Part shown: piece after piece, positions 23,281-34,600 of the stretch
Layout: the number at the start of each line of letters is the position of its first letter
Numbering within the stretch: the stretch's first letter is position 1
DNA from: Pezizomycotina sp. ARF18
Lineage: Eukaryota; Ascomycota
Direction of reading: 5' to 3'
Length of the DNA stretch: 64,000 bases
NCBI GenBank assembly: GCA_002224055.1
Contig: AZLU01000117.1
Location: 1-64,000, forward strand
The notes under the pieces: model-generated
Databases searched by the model: none
Seen by the model: the letters and a program-made list of their open reading frames with translations, nothing else
Told to the model about the DNA's origin: nothing
Made by a program: the position numbers and the translations under genes

Positions 23281-24177
23281 GCGGTAAAAAATCCCTTCCC
23301 GCCGTCTCGGTAGAGTGAGGGTTCTTTCGTTAGGGAACGAGCTACTGTCTATATGGCAGACAATATTCGATGCGTGCTAGGAGCAGTTTCGTGGACTCCA
23401 GTTGTTTACTCCCCGGGCATAGTCCAGCACAAGGCCAGAAAAGTGGGAACCTTTCGAAAGGTTGAGTTCGGATGCTTTCAGCGCAGTTGTAGACAAACAA
23501 AAGTGAAAGAAAGACCCTTTTGCATTTAACCCTTTTTTGAGCCTCTTCTACTGTGTGCAAATAAAATGCACGCACCTAAATTTTGTGTAACCAACCTGTT
23601 TGTCAAATAAGTAAACAGCGTGGTTCTCAACCATGGTTCAACCACGGTTTAACCGCTGTTAAACGACATTTGAAAAGCGAAGTTTAATTTAACGATCCAT
23701 CTGCATTCCGGACACTTAATGCCTATCTCTCTCGATAGGTACTGCTTAACTAGTAAATCATAGTTTACTTATATAGAAATACGACGTCTAGTATTGGTTG
23801 TGATTGCTATTCATTTTAGAAATAGGAACTAGTAAACTTGATGTCGCTTCCTACAGAACAGAGCTTAAGACAGGCTGCTTGGTAAGTAACTTTTCATGGC
23901 TTTTTTTTTTCAGTATATCATGAAAGAGCTTGAAGAACGGGAAGCAAACGGGTGGTAAAATTGGTTGTAATTATAAAGAACCCAATAATATGGAAACCAA
24001 GTTTCTTAGCTTAGGTGATCAAACAGCAAGTATAAAAGGCAAAAGGGGTTCGAAAGCAAAAGGCATTTCATCAAATAAGATCATAATCGTCGGTGAAAAA
24101 ACAGTAATGTCAAAAGCACAGCAAAATCTCCAGTTTCAAGCAATAATATATATCTTTCTTTATCCTCCTAGTATTCT
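23281..24177. other. Spacer upstream of SSL1 with phased 11-bp repeats
   Basis: This is promoter territory of SSL1 and downstream flank of the expansin-like gene. Apart from the 11-bp array listed separately, no gene was recognised. A 112-codon plus-strand frame at 23930-24268 is lysine-rich and overlaps the end of the expansin-like gene antisense; I consider it chance. Confidence 0.5.
23619..23673 (+). repeat. Five degenerate 11-bp tandem units
   Basis: Successive 11-mers align as CGTGGTTCTCA, ACCATGGTTCA, ACCACGGTTTA, ACCGCTGTTAA and ACGACATTTGA. The shared pattern is roughly ACC-n(3)-GTT-n-A, decaying to the right. The period equals about one helical turn, so a protein binding each unit would sit on one face of the DNA. 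The array is 340-390 bp upstream of the SSL1 start codon, in its presumed promoter. No known binding site is claimed. Confidence 0.5.
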
Positions 24178-25695
24178 TCATGCCCAATGCCAGTCGATTG
24201 GTATCCTTCCTTGGCTTTCGCTTCCGATCATATCAAACGCTGCAGGCGAAAGATCGAGATCGTACTGAACGCAAGCCGAACAACGATCCACCACAGTGAC
24301 AATGACTTGATCCGCACGCTTTTCCAGGGCCACTGCATTGTTACCATTCTCGCGAGTATCATGCTCTTTCTCGATATGACGACCCCTCCTCAGTCCACTG
24401 GTCCAGGCCTTTGCAAATGTTGATGGTGAGCCATTCCTATACAAAGTGCCACGCTGACCAAGTTCTGTGCTATTAGCTCGATCTTTTCCCAACGCAATAG
24501 AAGTACTCAGGGTAGTGTTGAAGGAGTATATCGAGTATTTTCGGGGCGGAGTGGCGGTTGAAGATGGCGAAGCAGTGCCTGTGATCTTGCCAGCATTATT
24601 CTTCATCGCTTTCGATCCCCATACTGTTTGAATCCTCCTTGCGCCTGATGACAATTTTCCTGCCGCAGTTTGGGTTATTGTTACTATTCGCGGTTCCGGA
24701 AGCATCGAACAGAACGTGGCTAAGAGCACATATCAAATCCGAGTCGGAGTTTTGGGTGCCGCAACTTCCGATCCCGACTGACGGTGAATAGTAGGTAGCA
24801 TCACCGGAGAATATCTGCTGGTTGACGGTGGTGCTGTGGAACTTAAATAGAAGTCTCAGTTAGCTTTGTGCTAAATATACAATTTTAAGCATGCCAACTT
24901 TTGAAAACACCTGTAGATTTCCTATGCAAAGAAAGAAGCAAAGCTAATCGAACGCATTTGCTTCTTGGTTGAGCACAACCTAACAGCTGGAACCACAATA
25001 TGCCCTCCATCTTGGTTATCATATATTAACACTTTTCTTGGTGGGCCTTGAATGGCTGGGCCGGCGCTTGCACTACTAGAAGTAGAGTGCTCACTTCTAC
25101 TAGAAGAAGGCTTGCTGGACGACGGCCTACTAATGGTAATAGCCTTTGTAGTTGTAGAAAAGGAAGTTGAACCCCCAACCACCTGCGTCAACGGCCCTCT
25201 CACGCTTGTCACTCCGCTGGAAGTATAAGTGGTCGGCGCAACGATGGTAGTTGAACCCCATCCACAAGCGTCTTGACCTGCTGGACTTGAATATATTTGG
25301 ATATACCGACCCTGGTTGTTGAAACGTGTATGTTACCCTTCGTATTTTTCGGAGAGCAACGTCACGACTTCCCCGTTGATCGTCTGAACGACGGCGGTCG
25401 AAATCGTCTTTGTAGGTATCAGGACGTGTCCGTTCGATTGAGTTACTCCCGTGCGAACTTTGGTGATTACCGCCTCCGATGCCGCTTCGGCTCTTCTTGA
25501 TCCGCTTGACCCTCGAAGATAGAGCATTGCTGCCGGCAATAACACAGATGGCAATGATGAGACTAACAACCGCAAGGTTATAAAGAAGGTCCTACGCCTA
25601 AGGCCGCATATGTGAAGGCTGTGTGGCTTTGAGTTTCCGGTGTAAGTAGGTCTGAATTGTCCCCCAGGGAGCTTTTCACGAATGGATGCCAGCAT
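24178..25695 (-). CDS. Membrane-anchored RlpA-like double-psi beta-barrel (expansin-like) protein
   Basis: The N-terminus starts at 25695 (MLASIREKLPGGQFRP). A hydrophobic segment near 25570 (VVSLIIAICVIAGSNALSS in one frame) is a likely type II membrane anchor. Next is a Ser/Thr-rich stalk with TINGEVVTLLSEKYEG and SSSKPSSSRSEHSTSSSAS, expected to be O-mannosylated. The barrel domain begins at about 24800 with SGDATYYSPSVGIGSCGTQN, then SDSDLICALSHVLFDAS, NSNNNPNCGRKIVI, and ends with VIVTVVDRCSACVQYDLDL and SPAAFDMIGSESQGRIPIDW before the stop at 24178. These are the hallmarks of fungal RlpA-like/barwin-type domains: GDATYY, paired Cys, the Asp in VDRC, and LSPAAF. Between the two halves lies about 95 residues of Ser/Thr/Lys-rich sequence not usual for the fold; it may be an insertion or an unrecognised intron. 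It probably acts at the cell wall. Confidence 0.82.
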
Positions 25696-25938
25696 CGTTT
25701 CGATGTATATAATTATTAAGCGATTTTATAAAGCATATATATACGTGTAGGCAATGCAAATGCAAAACAAAAGCAATAAGACTGTAAAAGTAAAATTTGA
25801 AGCAAGAAGAAACATATCAGGCCTGTTAATGTACAGGTAAACTACAATCTCATATATATAGGGGTGGAGCTATTGGCATCGTGATCTTTACTAGGCGGTA
25901 GGTGACGACCAAATGTGTATGTATATATTCTCATGTAT

Positions 25939-25986
<48 letters not shown>

Positions 25987-26722
25987 TAGCAAATACATAA
26001 GTATTGTTAGCAATTAAATTACGGCACGACGTCCCAAAAACAGATACAGTGAGGGAAGGTCTTTCAATAATATTGCTACAGCTACTTAGTATTTTTTTCT
26101 CAATTGACTTTCAAAAAAAAAGGGAAGGAAGAATAGGAAAGAAGGGTGGTTGTGATCCCGTCCTCGATAAAGCGCAGTAGATACTGAGATGAAGTAAGTC
26201 GATATAAGCAGATACATCTTTATATTTTGACATTCTTGTTTATTGCATATTCAATATAAACCTCCTATAGCCGTAGAAAAACGTTATAATTCTATTGATT
26301 GAACCATTTTAGCCTACTTCTTAATTCCCCTGCTAAATATAGAAAAACCATTCGTTCTGGATATGAGGGCGTACGATTGGTAAGTATACTCTAATCATTT
26401 GATCTCGTACCTTTCAAAAAAAAAAAACTGTCTGGTTACGAGACTGGTCTCAGTCTTACACTGTCTACGCACACGGCCTTGTTAATACATAAGTATTATT
26501 GTCCTTGTTCTAAGCATATCCTAGGTTAATCTTAAATGCTACGATATATATATATAAGTAGAAGCCCCAATAGCTAAGAACCAACCGCCTTCCAAGTCGC
26601 AAATATAGAAAATTACAAACTATTATTATCGTTCCACTTGGCATACTAGTCTCCCGGAAACATCTCAAGGGACCTCGTAATAGGCCTTGTATATATTACA
26701 AAGATACCAAGAACAAGTATAA

Positions 26723-26759
<37 letters not shown>

Positions 26760-27184
26760 AAGAGAGAAAGGAATCTGTGATAAATTTCGTTGAAACGTTA
26801 GACCGAAAAAAATGAGTAAACAGCCACCATGAAAAAAAAAAAAAAAAAAAACTCCTAACGTACGTCGATATCGTCCACGCGCCTAACAAACCGAACAGAC
26901 TGTTCATAACCCGACTTTTGAATAAAAAAAAAGCTAAACAAAACGGCCTCTTATTCGTTCTACAAGAAAAGTTGGGATGTTCCGTTGGCCATCCGGTATT
27001 GTGCACCTGAATAACACCCGCGCTGTACGCCAGTACAAAAATGCAAAACAACCCAGTTCCCTCATAGTTGTCGAAAAAAATCTCCGAAAGAAATGAAAGC
27101 GTATTGCTTCATATATAGATATTAAGAGAAACTGTACAACTTATGATGCCGAAGAAACATTATGCCTTCGCAGCGCCGAAAACC
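25696..27184. other. A/T-homopolymer-rich spacer
   Basis: No gene recognised. It contains the T21-A28 inverted homopolymer at 25938-25986, an A34 run at 26724-26757 and an A19 run near 26832. A 128-codon minus-strand frame here (26665-27051) is largely poly-Phe and is rejected as coding. Confidence 0.6.
25938..25986. repeat. T21-A28 snap-back homopolymer
   Basis: Twenty-one T directly followed by 28 A, able to fold into a perfect A:T hairpin. Similar T-A junctions occur at 14435-14455 (T11-A10) and 55526-55566 (T22-C-A18). Confidence 0.9.
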
Positions 27185-27673
27185 TCACGGTCCGTCTTGA
27201 GACGCCGGCGGCATTGTAAACTGTTGTTGATCTTCTTGCGAATGTGATGGTGGTGGTGGCGCTGCCATTTCAAAAACATGCGCTTGTTCGTATATAGCCT
27301 TGCCACCGCCGTTTAGCGGTTCATAATCTCCTTCGTAATCGTAGAAATGCGTCCGCTTGAAGAAAGCGTACGATTGCGCAAAGTCTTGCGCTGCCTCTGG
27401 TAAAGGAAAGCATTCTGGTTCGTGGAGCGCTACAGAGTCTACCCGCCGTTGCTCGCTGCTAGCGTTGTGCAGTTGTACTCTTCTCGCTTGAATAAGCGAA
27501 GTATCATTTTGGCTTTTTGTTTACGTTGGATAAACCTTCGCACGCTGATAACGATCACTGCGGCGGCAAAGAAGCCGCAAGCGTAAAGAGCGGAAGAGGA
27601 AGAGCGCTGCTGTGTTGGAGTCGTTGCGAGGCTGTCGTTACGACGGACGGAAAGAGGCGATATCGATATACAT
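27185..27673 (-). CDS. Small single-pass membrane protein, unknown function
   Basis: I do not recognise the family. From an ATG at 27673 (MYIDIASFRPS), a one-base frame change leads to RRNDSLATTPTQQRSSSS, then a transmembrane segment ALYACGFFAAAVIVISV, then a basic stop-transfer stretch RRFIQRKQKAK. A second change leads into a soluble C-terminal part with NASSEQRRVDSVALHEPECF, QSYAFFKRTHFYDYEGDYEP, IYEQAHVFEMAAPPPSHSQE and a terminal PPASQDGP ending at the TGA at 27185-27187. The basic residues after the membrane span suggest the C-terminal part is cytosolic. The total is about 155 residues. Amino-acid composition is protein-like throughout, which is why I accept it despite two frame changes. 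Either change could be a short intron instead. Confidence 0.55.
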
Positions 27674-29980
27674 CCTTGTTTCGTTTATATTGTGCGATAG
27701 TAATGCTTTTTTGGAAAGGCAGAGGATAGTTGGCGAGTGAACGAGTAAATGGAGAGCTTAGATTTACACAGCATGAAGCTGCTTCCAAAAATCTAAAATC
27801 TAAAATAAGCGGGAAAAGAATTATATAACTACTTGATATTGTGATATTTGCCGGATTTCGGGAACATAAAAAAAAATGAAAAAGAAACGACAGGCCGCGG
27901 CTGCTCATCTTATACTCTTTCTTGCGCAAAGATACTAAATATATCTTCAAGCTTCTCTTCTGTTCCTTTTTCTTTTCTTTTTTTTTTAGGTCCCGTTTTT
28001 CATAGGCAGGGGGAAGGCGAAGGGGAAAGGAGAAAAGGACCTTTCATCCTTCATCTGATCTGAGATTGTCAGTAGTATTAAGTGTGAGCGGAGCTTCGAT
28101 CGGTATGTACGAAATAACACCCCGTTTCGCGTTTACCCATATTGCCATACCACCACCATACGTTCAGCAGTCATGCCAGTCCAACATTAATTTTAATGGT
28201 TTAACTTAACTAACACATTTCGCCTTCCAGACTGCCCTAACATCGGAAAATAAGATGTGCCGCCCAGGCACCATTTTCGACATTAACCCGTTTAGTGCTG
28301 TTTCTGGTTCAGCTCGCGGGGAGGAAAAAGCCTGGCCACAGAAAAGATTTCTGGGTGTCTGGAACTTAGCGACTGCCCCAAATAAAATAAAATAAAATAA
28401 AAAAGAACAAACGAGCAATCGGTAAATCCCTCTTCCGTGAGGGCCCTGGGGCCTGCAGTAGGAAAAGAGAGCCTCAATCGCCTCGTGGCGGGCCTCGTCA
28501 CCACCAACTTCTCTTACCAAGATCTACACTCACATTCCAGAAAAAGGCTGTTATCCCTAAAAATAATATATATTGGGAGGATATTTGTAAAAAGGGCAGG
28601 GAAAAAAAGAAAAACCAGCAGGAACTGGATGGTTCCAGCTCCTGCAAGCTGCACCTTTGGCGAAAGGCGAGGGCAGTAGTAAAAAAAAATCCAACTTATC
28701 CTATTATGGGCGTTCTAGAAGGCAAATTGACCCTGGCTCAAGGGAAAAAAAGGCTTGGGGGGAATTTGGAATAAACAGGATAATTTTGCGTACAGGAAAA
28801 AAAAAAAAAGGAAAAAAAAAAAAAGGAAAAAAAAATAGAAGACTGCGCCTCAACTTCATGTGCCATGCAACACACGAAAAGTAACACCTACGACACCCAC
28901 ATGCTAATAAGCTCTTAACATGAAAAAAATAATAATACCTCTAGTGCGTCATCAGCCAATAAGACTTTGCGAGGTGCAAATCGTACGAGGGGCACAAGAA
29001 GTATATCATGCTTTGCTTGGATGCACGATGAGGACATGTGCGACAATTCTTTTTAAAAAACGTGAGTAGGAGGAGGAGGCGAAATACATTTATATCAACG
29101 GCAAAAGGCAAAGACATGGTTTGAGGTAAAAACCCTGTATAAATTGCGTCGTGCTTTTTATTATCTATTTTTCCCTTTTTCTTTCTCGCTTTTGCTCCCC
29201 GAAAGTTTAAACGAAAAACCGGGTTTGGAATGAACGAGAACAAGAAACGAGATGGGGAATTACGCGTATAAATTGCGTTTATTGCAAGGGCAAAGCTGAG
29301 ATAATATTCAGAAACGCGACTCTGAGTGGCGGTATCTTTAATTTCACCATCTACCTCCATGGTTCTAATTTGTCTTTTTTGTAATAGAGTTTCCAACATC
29401 TCGAATCATACATGACGGTTGTTCGCAAGTAGATAGCACTGGTCGCATTCTAAAGTTATTACTCGGACATATGGAATAGTGTCTTCGATAAACAAATTGT
29501 AGCAACAATTCACCATAGGAGGAAAACGTACGCGTAGAAGGGAAGAAGGCGAAAATACACAGCTGACCATAATGGTTTAATAATGAAAGGCAATGAAAAG
29601 AACATGAATGGTGACAATTTAGTTGAGTTATTAAGAAAAGAGATTTTATTTTTCGAAGGATTACATGCGAAACAAAATAGGGCTTAATACACTTATTTAC
29701 AGATAGGAAAAATGAATCAAGAAATGCAAGTGAGAAACTGTGCCATCAAGGAGTCAATGATATGGATTTCGTAAATAGAATGTCGTTGTAATTATAATGC
29801 TACAGAAACTACCCATGTTCCCTTTCCCGATCCCTCCCGGCCAAACAATATCCCCCCCAAAAAAAATTTGGAAAGATGTTTCGCGAAGAAAAGGAAAAAG
29901 TGTTAAAACAAATTACAAGAAGAAACGCGTTTTGCCAGCTGTGTCCGGCGATGTAACATCAAATGGACGTCCTGCGCCAT
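27674..29980. other. Spacer with simple repeats; short GC-richer patch
   Basis: No gene confidently recognised. A GC-richer patch at about 28210-28520 has open frames on both strands (104 codons on minus), but neither resembles a family. There is an AAAAT repeat at 28381-28404 and interrupted A runs at 28796-28836. The 5' flank of the single-pass membrane protein gene lies at the left end. Confidence 0.45.
28381..28404. repeat. (AAAAT)n pentanucleotide repeat
   Basis: Four to five units of AAAAT in an untranscribed-looking spacer. Confidence 0.8.
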
Positions 29981-31626
29981 TTCAGCTCTCAGAGAATCTT
30001 GCCTCCAGTTGAGCACCATTGAGGACCTGAGTAATCCCTTCAGGGCTAAGATTAACGCCGTTGTGGCCGCCATGGGTCAAGCAACCACGCAGGTACAACC
30101 TTCACCGCAGTGACAGTTGGACCCTTCCGAGCAGCAGCCAAGACGGTAATCGATGTGGAAAAACTCCGACGCTGGAGCAGCAAGCCCATCCTCGGAGGTA
30201 GAATTTGGTTGGGCTAGACTTTCCCTTCGGCTAACGGCAAAGTCATCTTCCTCTGCAGGGGCAACTGGGGGCGGGGCATCGGATGATACCCGTTCTCCTT
30301 AAAAGTCGACCCGTCGGCGATGAGATGTGTAGGCCAGCGTGCGGTAGGATATGAGGCGAGGATATTCTGCTCGACGAGCTATCAACGTCCTCTGACCCGG
30401 GATACGACATGCCTCCAAGTGCTTCCCGCATACTTCGAACGTAATCGAGGGTTTTCTTGTTGAACGGATGCGTCGCGCAACCCAAACAATTGCAGGAAGG
30501 CCCGCAGTTACATTCGTGTGCAGCGGCAGGGCTATAATCGCCATTAAAAAACCCGTTCCGTTCTGAGGAGTACCGTTGTGTTCACCCGGCGTAGGCGTGC
30601 CTAGAGCAACTTGCGGATTGAGAAACTGCACGTTTTCCACGTGACCTGGGAAGTAATTGCTTTGCTGCATGATTGGGTAGCCATGTTGAGGAACGTGGCT
30701 CTGATAGACTTGAAAAGGGAGGCGTTGGCTAGGATGTTTTGCCTGCTCATGGCCATGCAATAGTATCGAGCCCATGGCCGTGTTAGGCATTACATGGCTC
30801 TCAGTTTCGTCACGTGAGTTGTATCGTTCTCGTGGATATGGCATTTGGAATTCGGGGTGTTTAGGATCCATGATGGGGCGCTCGGTCTCCGAAACATTGT
30901 CGGCTTCGGAAAGCCTGTCGGCGAGTCTTGGTAGTGTCCGCCTGGTACGTAGGGGCTGCTGATACCATCGCCATTGCTTTCGGCTGACGAATCCGCTTCG
31001 CCATTCGACGTTCCATTTTCCTTCGCGATGCCGTTTGAGCCGGAGCCGGAGCACAACACGACGATGACCCGTTCAATTTCTCTTCCGCCTTCGGCTTGCA
31101 ACAAGATGACGACGATGCTGGGGCCGCACCAACGTTGTTACTGCTACAACAGCCACCTTCCCTTCCAAAGCAGGATCTAATACCGATGTTAAATCGTCTG
31201 ATTTGGTAAGCTGTGCTGCCGCCGCAGCTTTGCGCTCAGCATTTAATGCCTGTCCAATGACTTTGCGTCGCTTTGACGTTTCGCCGCTTTCGTTGAACTT
31301 AGATGAGGTCCGCACTTGCAAGAAGAGACTTTCGGAATGGCAACTCTTGTAACTTCGCAGCTGCAGCTACCGTTTCATGGGGGCAGGACGATAGCGGCCG
31401 CCCAGGTTTACGGACTCGAATCAATATACGGTCTCCGTGGGTACACTTGGACGAGCGGTGGCCGCGCATGCATGGTTCGCTAAATAATCAGGAGCTGATT
31501 AGCTCTAGATATCCAAAGCCTAAAGTAGCTAGGACGAGCGAAAGGGATGTCATAACTGGCGGAGGGGCTTTTTTTTTTTTTTTGGGGAACTTACCACGCA
31601 TATTTAACTCCATTGATAATTGGCAT
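29981..31626 (-). CDS. Copper-fist transcription factor (MAC1/GRISEA/CUF1 type)
   Basis: This is a DNA-binding regulator of copper genes. Exon 1 (31595-31626) encodes MPIINGVKYA and is cut inside the next Cys codon by a GTAAGT intron containing a poly-A run. Exon 2 starts at 31479 and continues CEPCMRGHRSSKCTHGDRI, VRKPGRPLSSCPHETG, then in the next frame SCSCEVTRVAIPKVSSCKCG. This is the zinc-plus-copper module with the RGHR and GRP DNA-contact motifs. A low-complexity middle follows (PEFQMPYPRERYNSRDE, QRLPFQVYQSHVPQHGYP). Two C-terminal Cys-rich clusters follow: HECNCGPSCNCLGCATHPFN near 30500-30440, and CCSEGSNCHCGEGCTC followed by CLTHGGHNG near 30115-30050. Paired C-terminal clusters of this CxCx(4)CxCxxC form are typical of copper-repressed activators such as MAC1 and GRISEA, rather than ACE1-type activators. 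The stop is TGA at 29981-29983. Breaks curable by one base occur, for example CVG at about 30070. Confidence 0.93.
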
Positions 31627-34600
31627 TTCGATAAACGGCCGTATGGAAAGAAAAATAATGGAAATGCAGGTACGGTCAAGAGGGGTTCAAAATATAATGT
31701 AACGCTGGTCGCTAAATGCAACTGAAAGAAAGACTAAAGCTACAATATGTAGAATGAAGTATCGTATGTATCCGTCCTTTTACTTTTACTGATCTCTGGT
31801 GAAAGGTTTTTTTGGGTTGAAATATCGGTTAATTGGACAGACTGGATGAAATTCGGATGAAACGTGGGAGGGTCGCAAGGAGGTATATATATATAGAGTC
31901 GCTTCAACGTTCGGAGACAAATAGACAAGCGATATCGTTCGGCTAACGAAAACGGCAGCGACAGACGAGTGGTCTAGGCGGACGTAACTTTGGTCTTAGC
32001 GGGATGGAAGAAACAGGAAACGGTCGTGCTTGGAAATAGGACGGCTTTCGGGACCCTGCATCAATGGAGTGGAGGAAAAGGAAAGAAACGAACAGCGAAG
32101 GAAAAGGGAAAGAAAAAAGAAAAGAAAACAAAGTTTTTTTTTTTTTCTATCCGGGATAAACAGGTAGGATCGTGGGGCAGTCGAGTTCCTCTTTCGAAAC
32201 TGAATCAATCGCTGTAACTAAAACGTGGGCTAGACGCTGCGGAGGTCGCACAATTGATTAGCCGCTGTGAGGGGGATAGAGGAAAAAAAAAGGAGGCACA
32301 ACCGATAATCGCAATAGCAAGGGGATACGATTATATTAGAAGGAACTCCAAGATATAGCTTTCCATTGCTTGCTTTTTCTCCCCTTCAATTCTCGGAGAC
32401 TTGAAAGGAAGCTTTTCTGTTGGAGAGCGTGTGCGTGTGCGTAGACGTCGATGATGGTGATGGCATGGATGTGTTTGCTTTGTTTGTGTGGTTTGTTTGT
32501 TATATTGTTTGTTAGGGAGCAAGAAGGGAAAAAAAAGAAAAAAGAACATGGGTTTGCAAATTTAGATTTTTTTTTTTTAAGGTTTGTTCCTTCTCACCAC
32601 CACCATCTCATACGACAACACTCTAACGTCAGACAACCACTGAATTTTCACTTACCCACTTGGATCTCTATAAACGGATGAGACAGTCTTCGGATGATCG
32701 CTCTAGGGGGGAAAGAAATAGTAGATGCTCTGAGAGGTTGGAGAATGAGAAATGAGGGCGAGAGAGAATAGAAGGAAGAAGCCGTGGGAGGGAGAATCTG
32801 GGGTACGAGATGATGATGATAGTCGTGGATTAGATAATGATAATAATTTCAACAGATAGATTAAAAAAAAAAAAAAAAAAAAGAAGCCGATTTACTCATT
32901 TTTTATTTTCTATTTCTATTTTCTATTTTTATTTATTTATTTATTTTTTATTTTTTTTTTCCTATCGGAAGTTCCTATAGGTATTGGATATTCTATTCTC
33001 CGGTCTATTTGGTGATTAGCACCTTGAACAAACGTGCAAGACAATAGTCTTGGCATCTGTCTTGGACTTAAATGATCTTTTTTCTTTTCTTCACGGGAAA
33101 GCATTCAACCATTTTTACTGGTCTAACACGGAATATACATCTTGGCGATGGTCGAGAAGAAAAAAATTTTTTTTCAAAAATGTTTCATTTAGACTAAATA
33201 ATTACTAAGTAATCCTCTTGCTATTTACTTGCTTGCTCCTAGCTCCCCTCGAAAAACATTTTATCCTCTTCTTAAATTTGATTATGCATCGAAACGACTA
33301 TCATTTTTGTCATGATTTAATCAGGTCATTGGCCCGGATATTATCGCTTGCAGGCTTGGTGTCTAAATGTGCATCCGATATCAGTTCCCTGCAAGCTCCG
33401 GGTGTTTCTCGTCGCAATCAAGACATCGTATCGCTTTCGCGAATATCTTTCTTCATTTATTCTAATTGTTTGCTGTCGGGGGGTACCCTACTCAAAGCAG
33501 CTGACCCTCTCCTAATCAACAATACGGCGAAGCCTCCGGTAAGGGTTCGCTTGGCATAAAGTATATAATGTTATTAATATATGCCATTAAAATTATGGAT
33601 AGGAAACAAAGCTTGCTAGCTAAGTAGTAGTATCTGGTAGCCATAGCTCACAGATAGCTTCTTCGAATGCCAATTCTTTACTTTATTGGCTGGCTAAAAG
33701 TCGCCGGTCAGAGTACGCTAGAGAGCTTCAGTAAATTTTAGACGATAATCATAATCAAGGTCTATTAATTGCTACTTTATGCTTTCGGCATCTAGAACGC
33801 AGAGGCAGCCAAGCTAATTGGAACTGCAAATATATATATATTTTTTTTCTTTTTTTTTTTTTTTTTTTTTTTTTAGCGGCGTGGAGTCATTGATTGAACA
33901 ATTGCGAATATCACACTTATTATCACTTAACTTACTACTTGGATGTCTTGACGCGTTACCGCGTAGTGCCACGCCAGATCCCACGTTGCTTCCCTTGGTG
34001 CTTGATGTTTCGAGCAACGAAAGTCTCAAAGAGCTGAACACAGTGGTTACGAAGGTTTTGGCTTTTCCTGAATGTCTTTTTCTTATATTCCCCAAGAGAA
34101 CTTCCCGGATATCAAGACCTGAAACTTTTTTTTTTTTTTCAAGAATTGTTTCTTTTAAAGGTTCATAAGTTCTGCCATCTGCTGTTTCAGGCTGCCAGCA
34201 ACCACGACGTCACTGTATTCCTCGTAGAACGATCAGCTCGAGACACAAGGGAAATTTATTGTTGAGACCAAGAGATGAGACAGGCTCACGAGTAGCTACC
34301 AAGTGGTAATATGACCATTTGCTTGAAAGTCCCGGAAGGATTTGTTATCTTCTGCTCTTTCGGATAGAGCCACAGTGCGGACTTAGACCAGTAACCCAAC
34401 TTCCGAAGCACGTGGGGTTTCTTTTTATAGACAAGTAAGGTAGAAATTAAAACAGAATTGTTCCATTATTAACAATTTAATTTGAAGAAACAATGAAACT
34501 TTTATACAGTGAGAATGGCCATGTTAAGAGTGGGAACCAATGGAATTATGTACTATGCAAGGGAGAACCAGTAGAAGCAGAAGGTTCTTTTTGTTTATAA

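Noticed and set aside
26665-27051. 128-codon minus-strand frame with poly-Phe blocks
   Set aside because: Generated by A34 and A19 runs; no conserved motif.
28206-28520. 104-codon minus-strand frame in a GC-richer patch
   Set aside because: Both strands are open, contains an AAAAT-repeat-derived Phe/Leu stretch, and no family resemblance; left unassigned.
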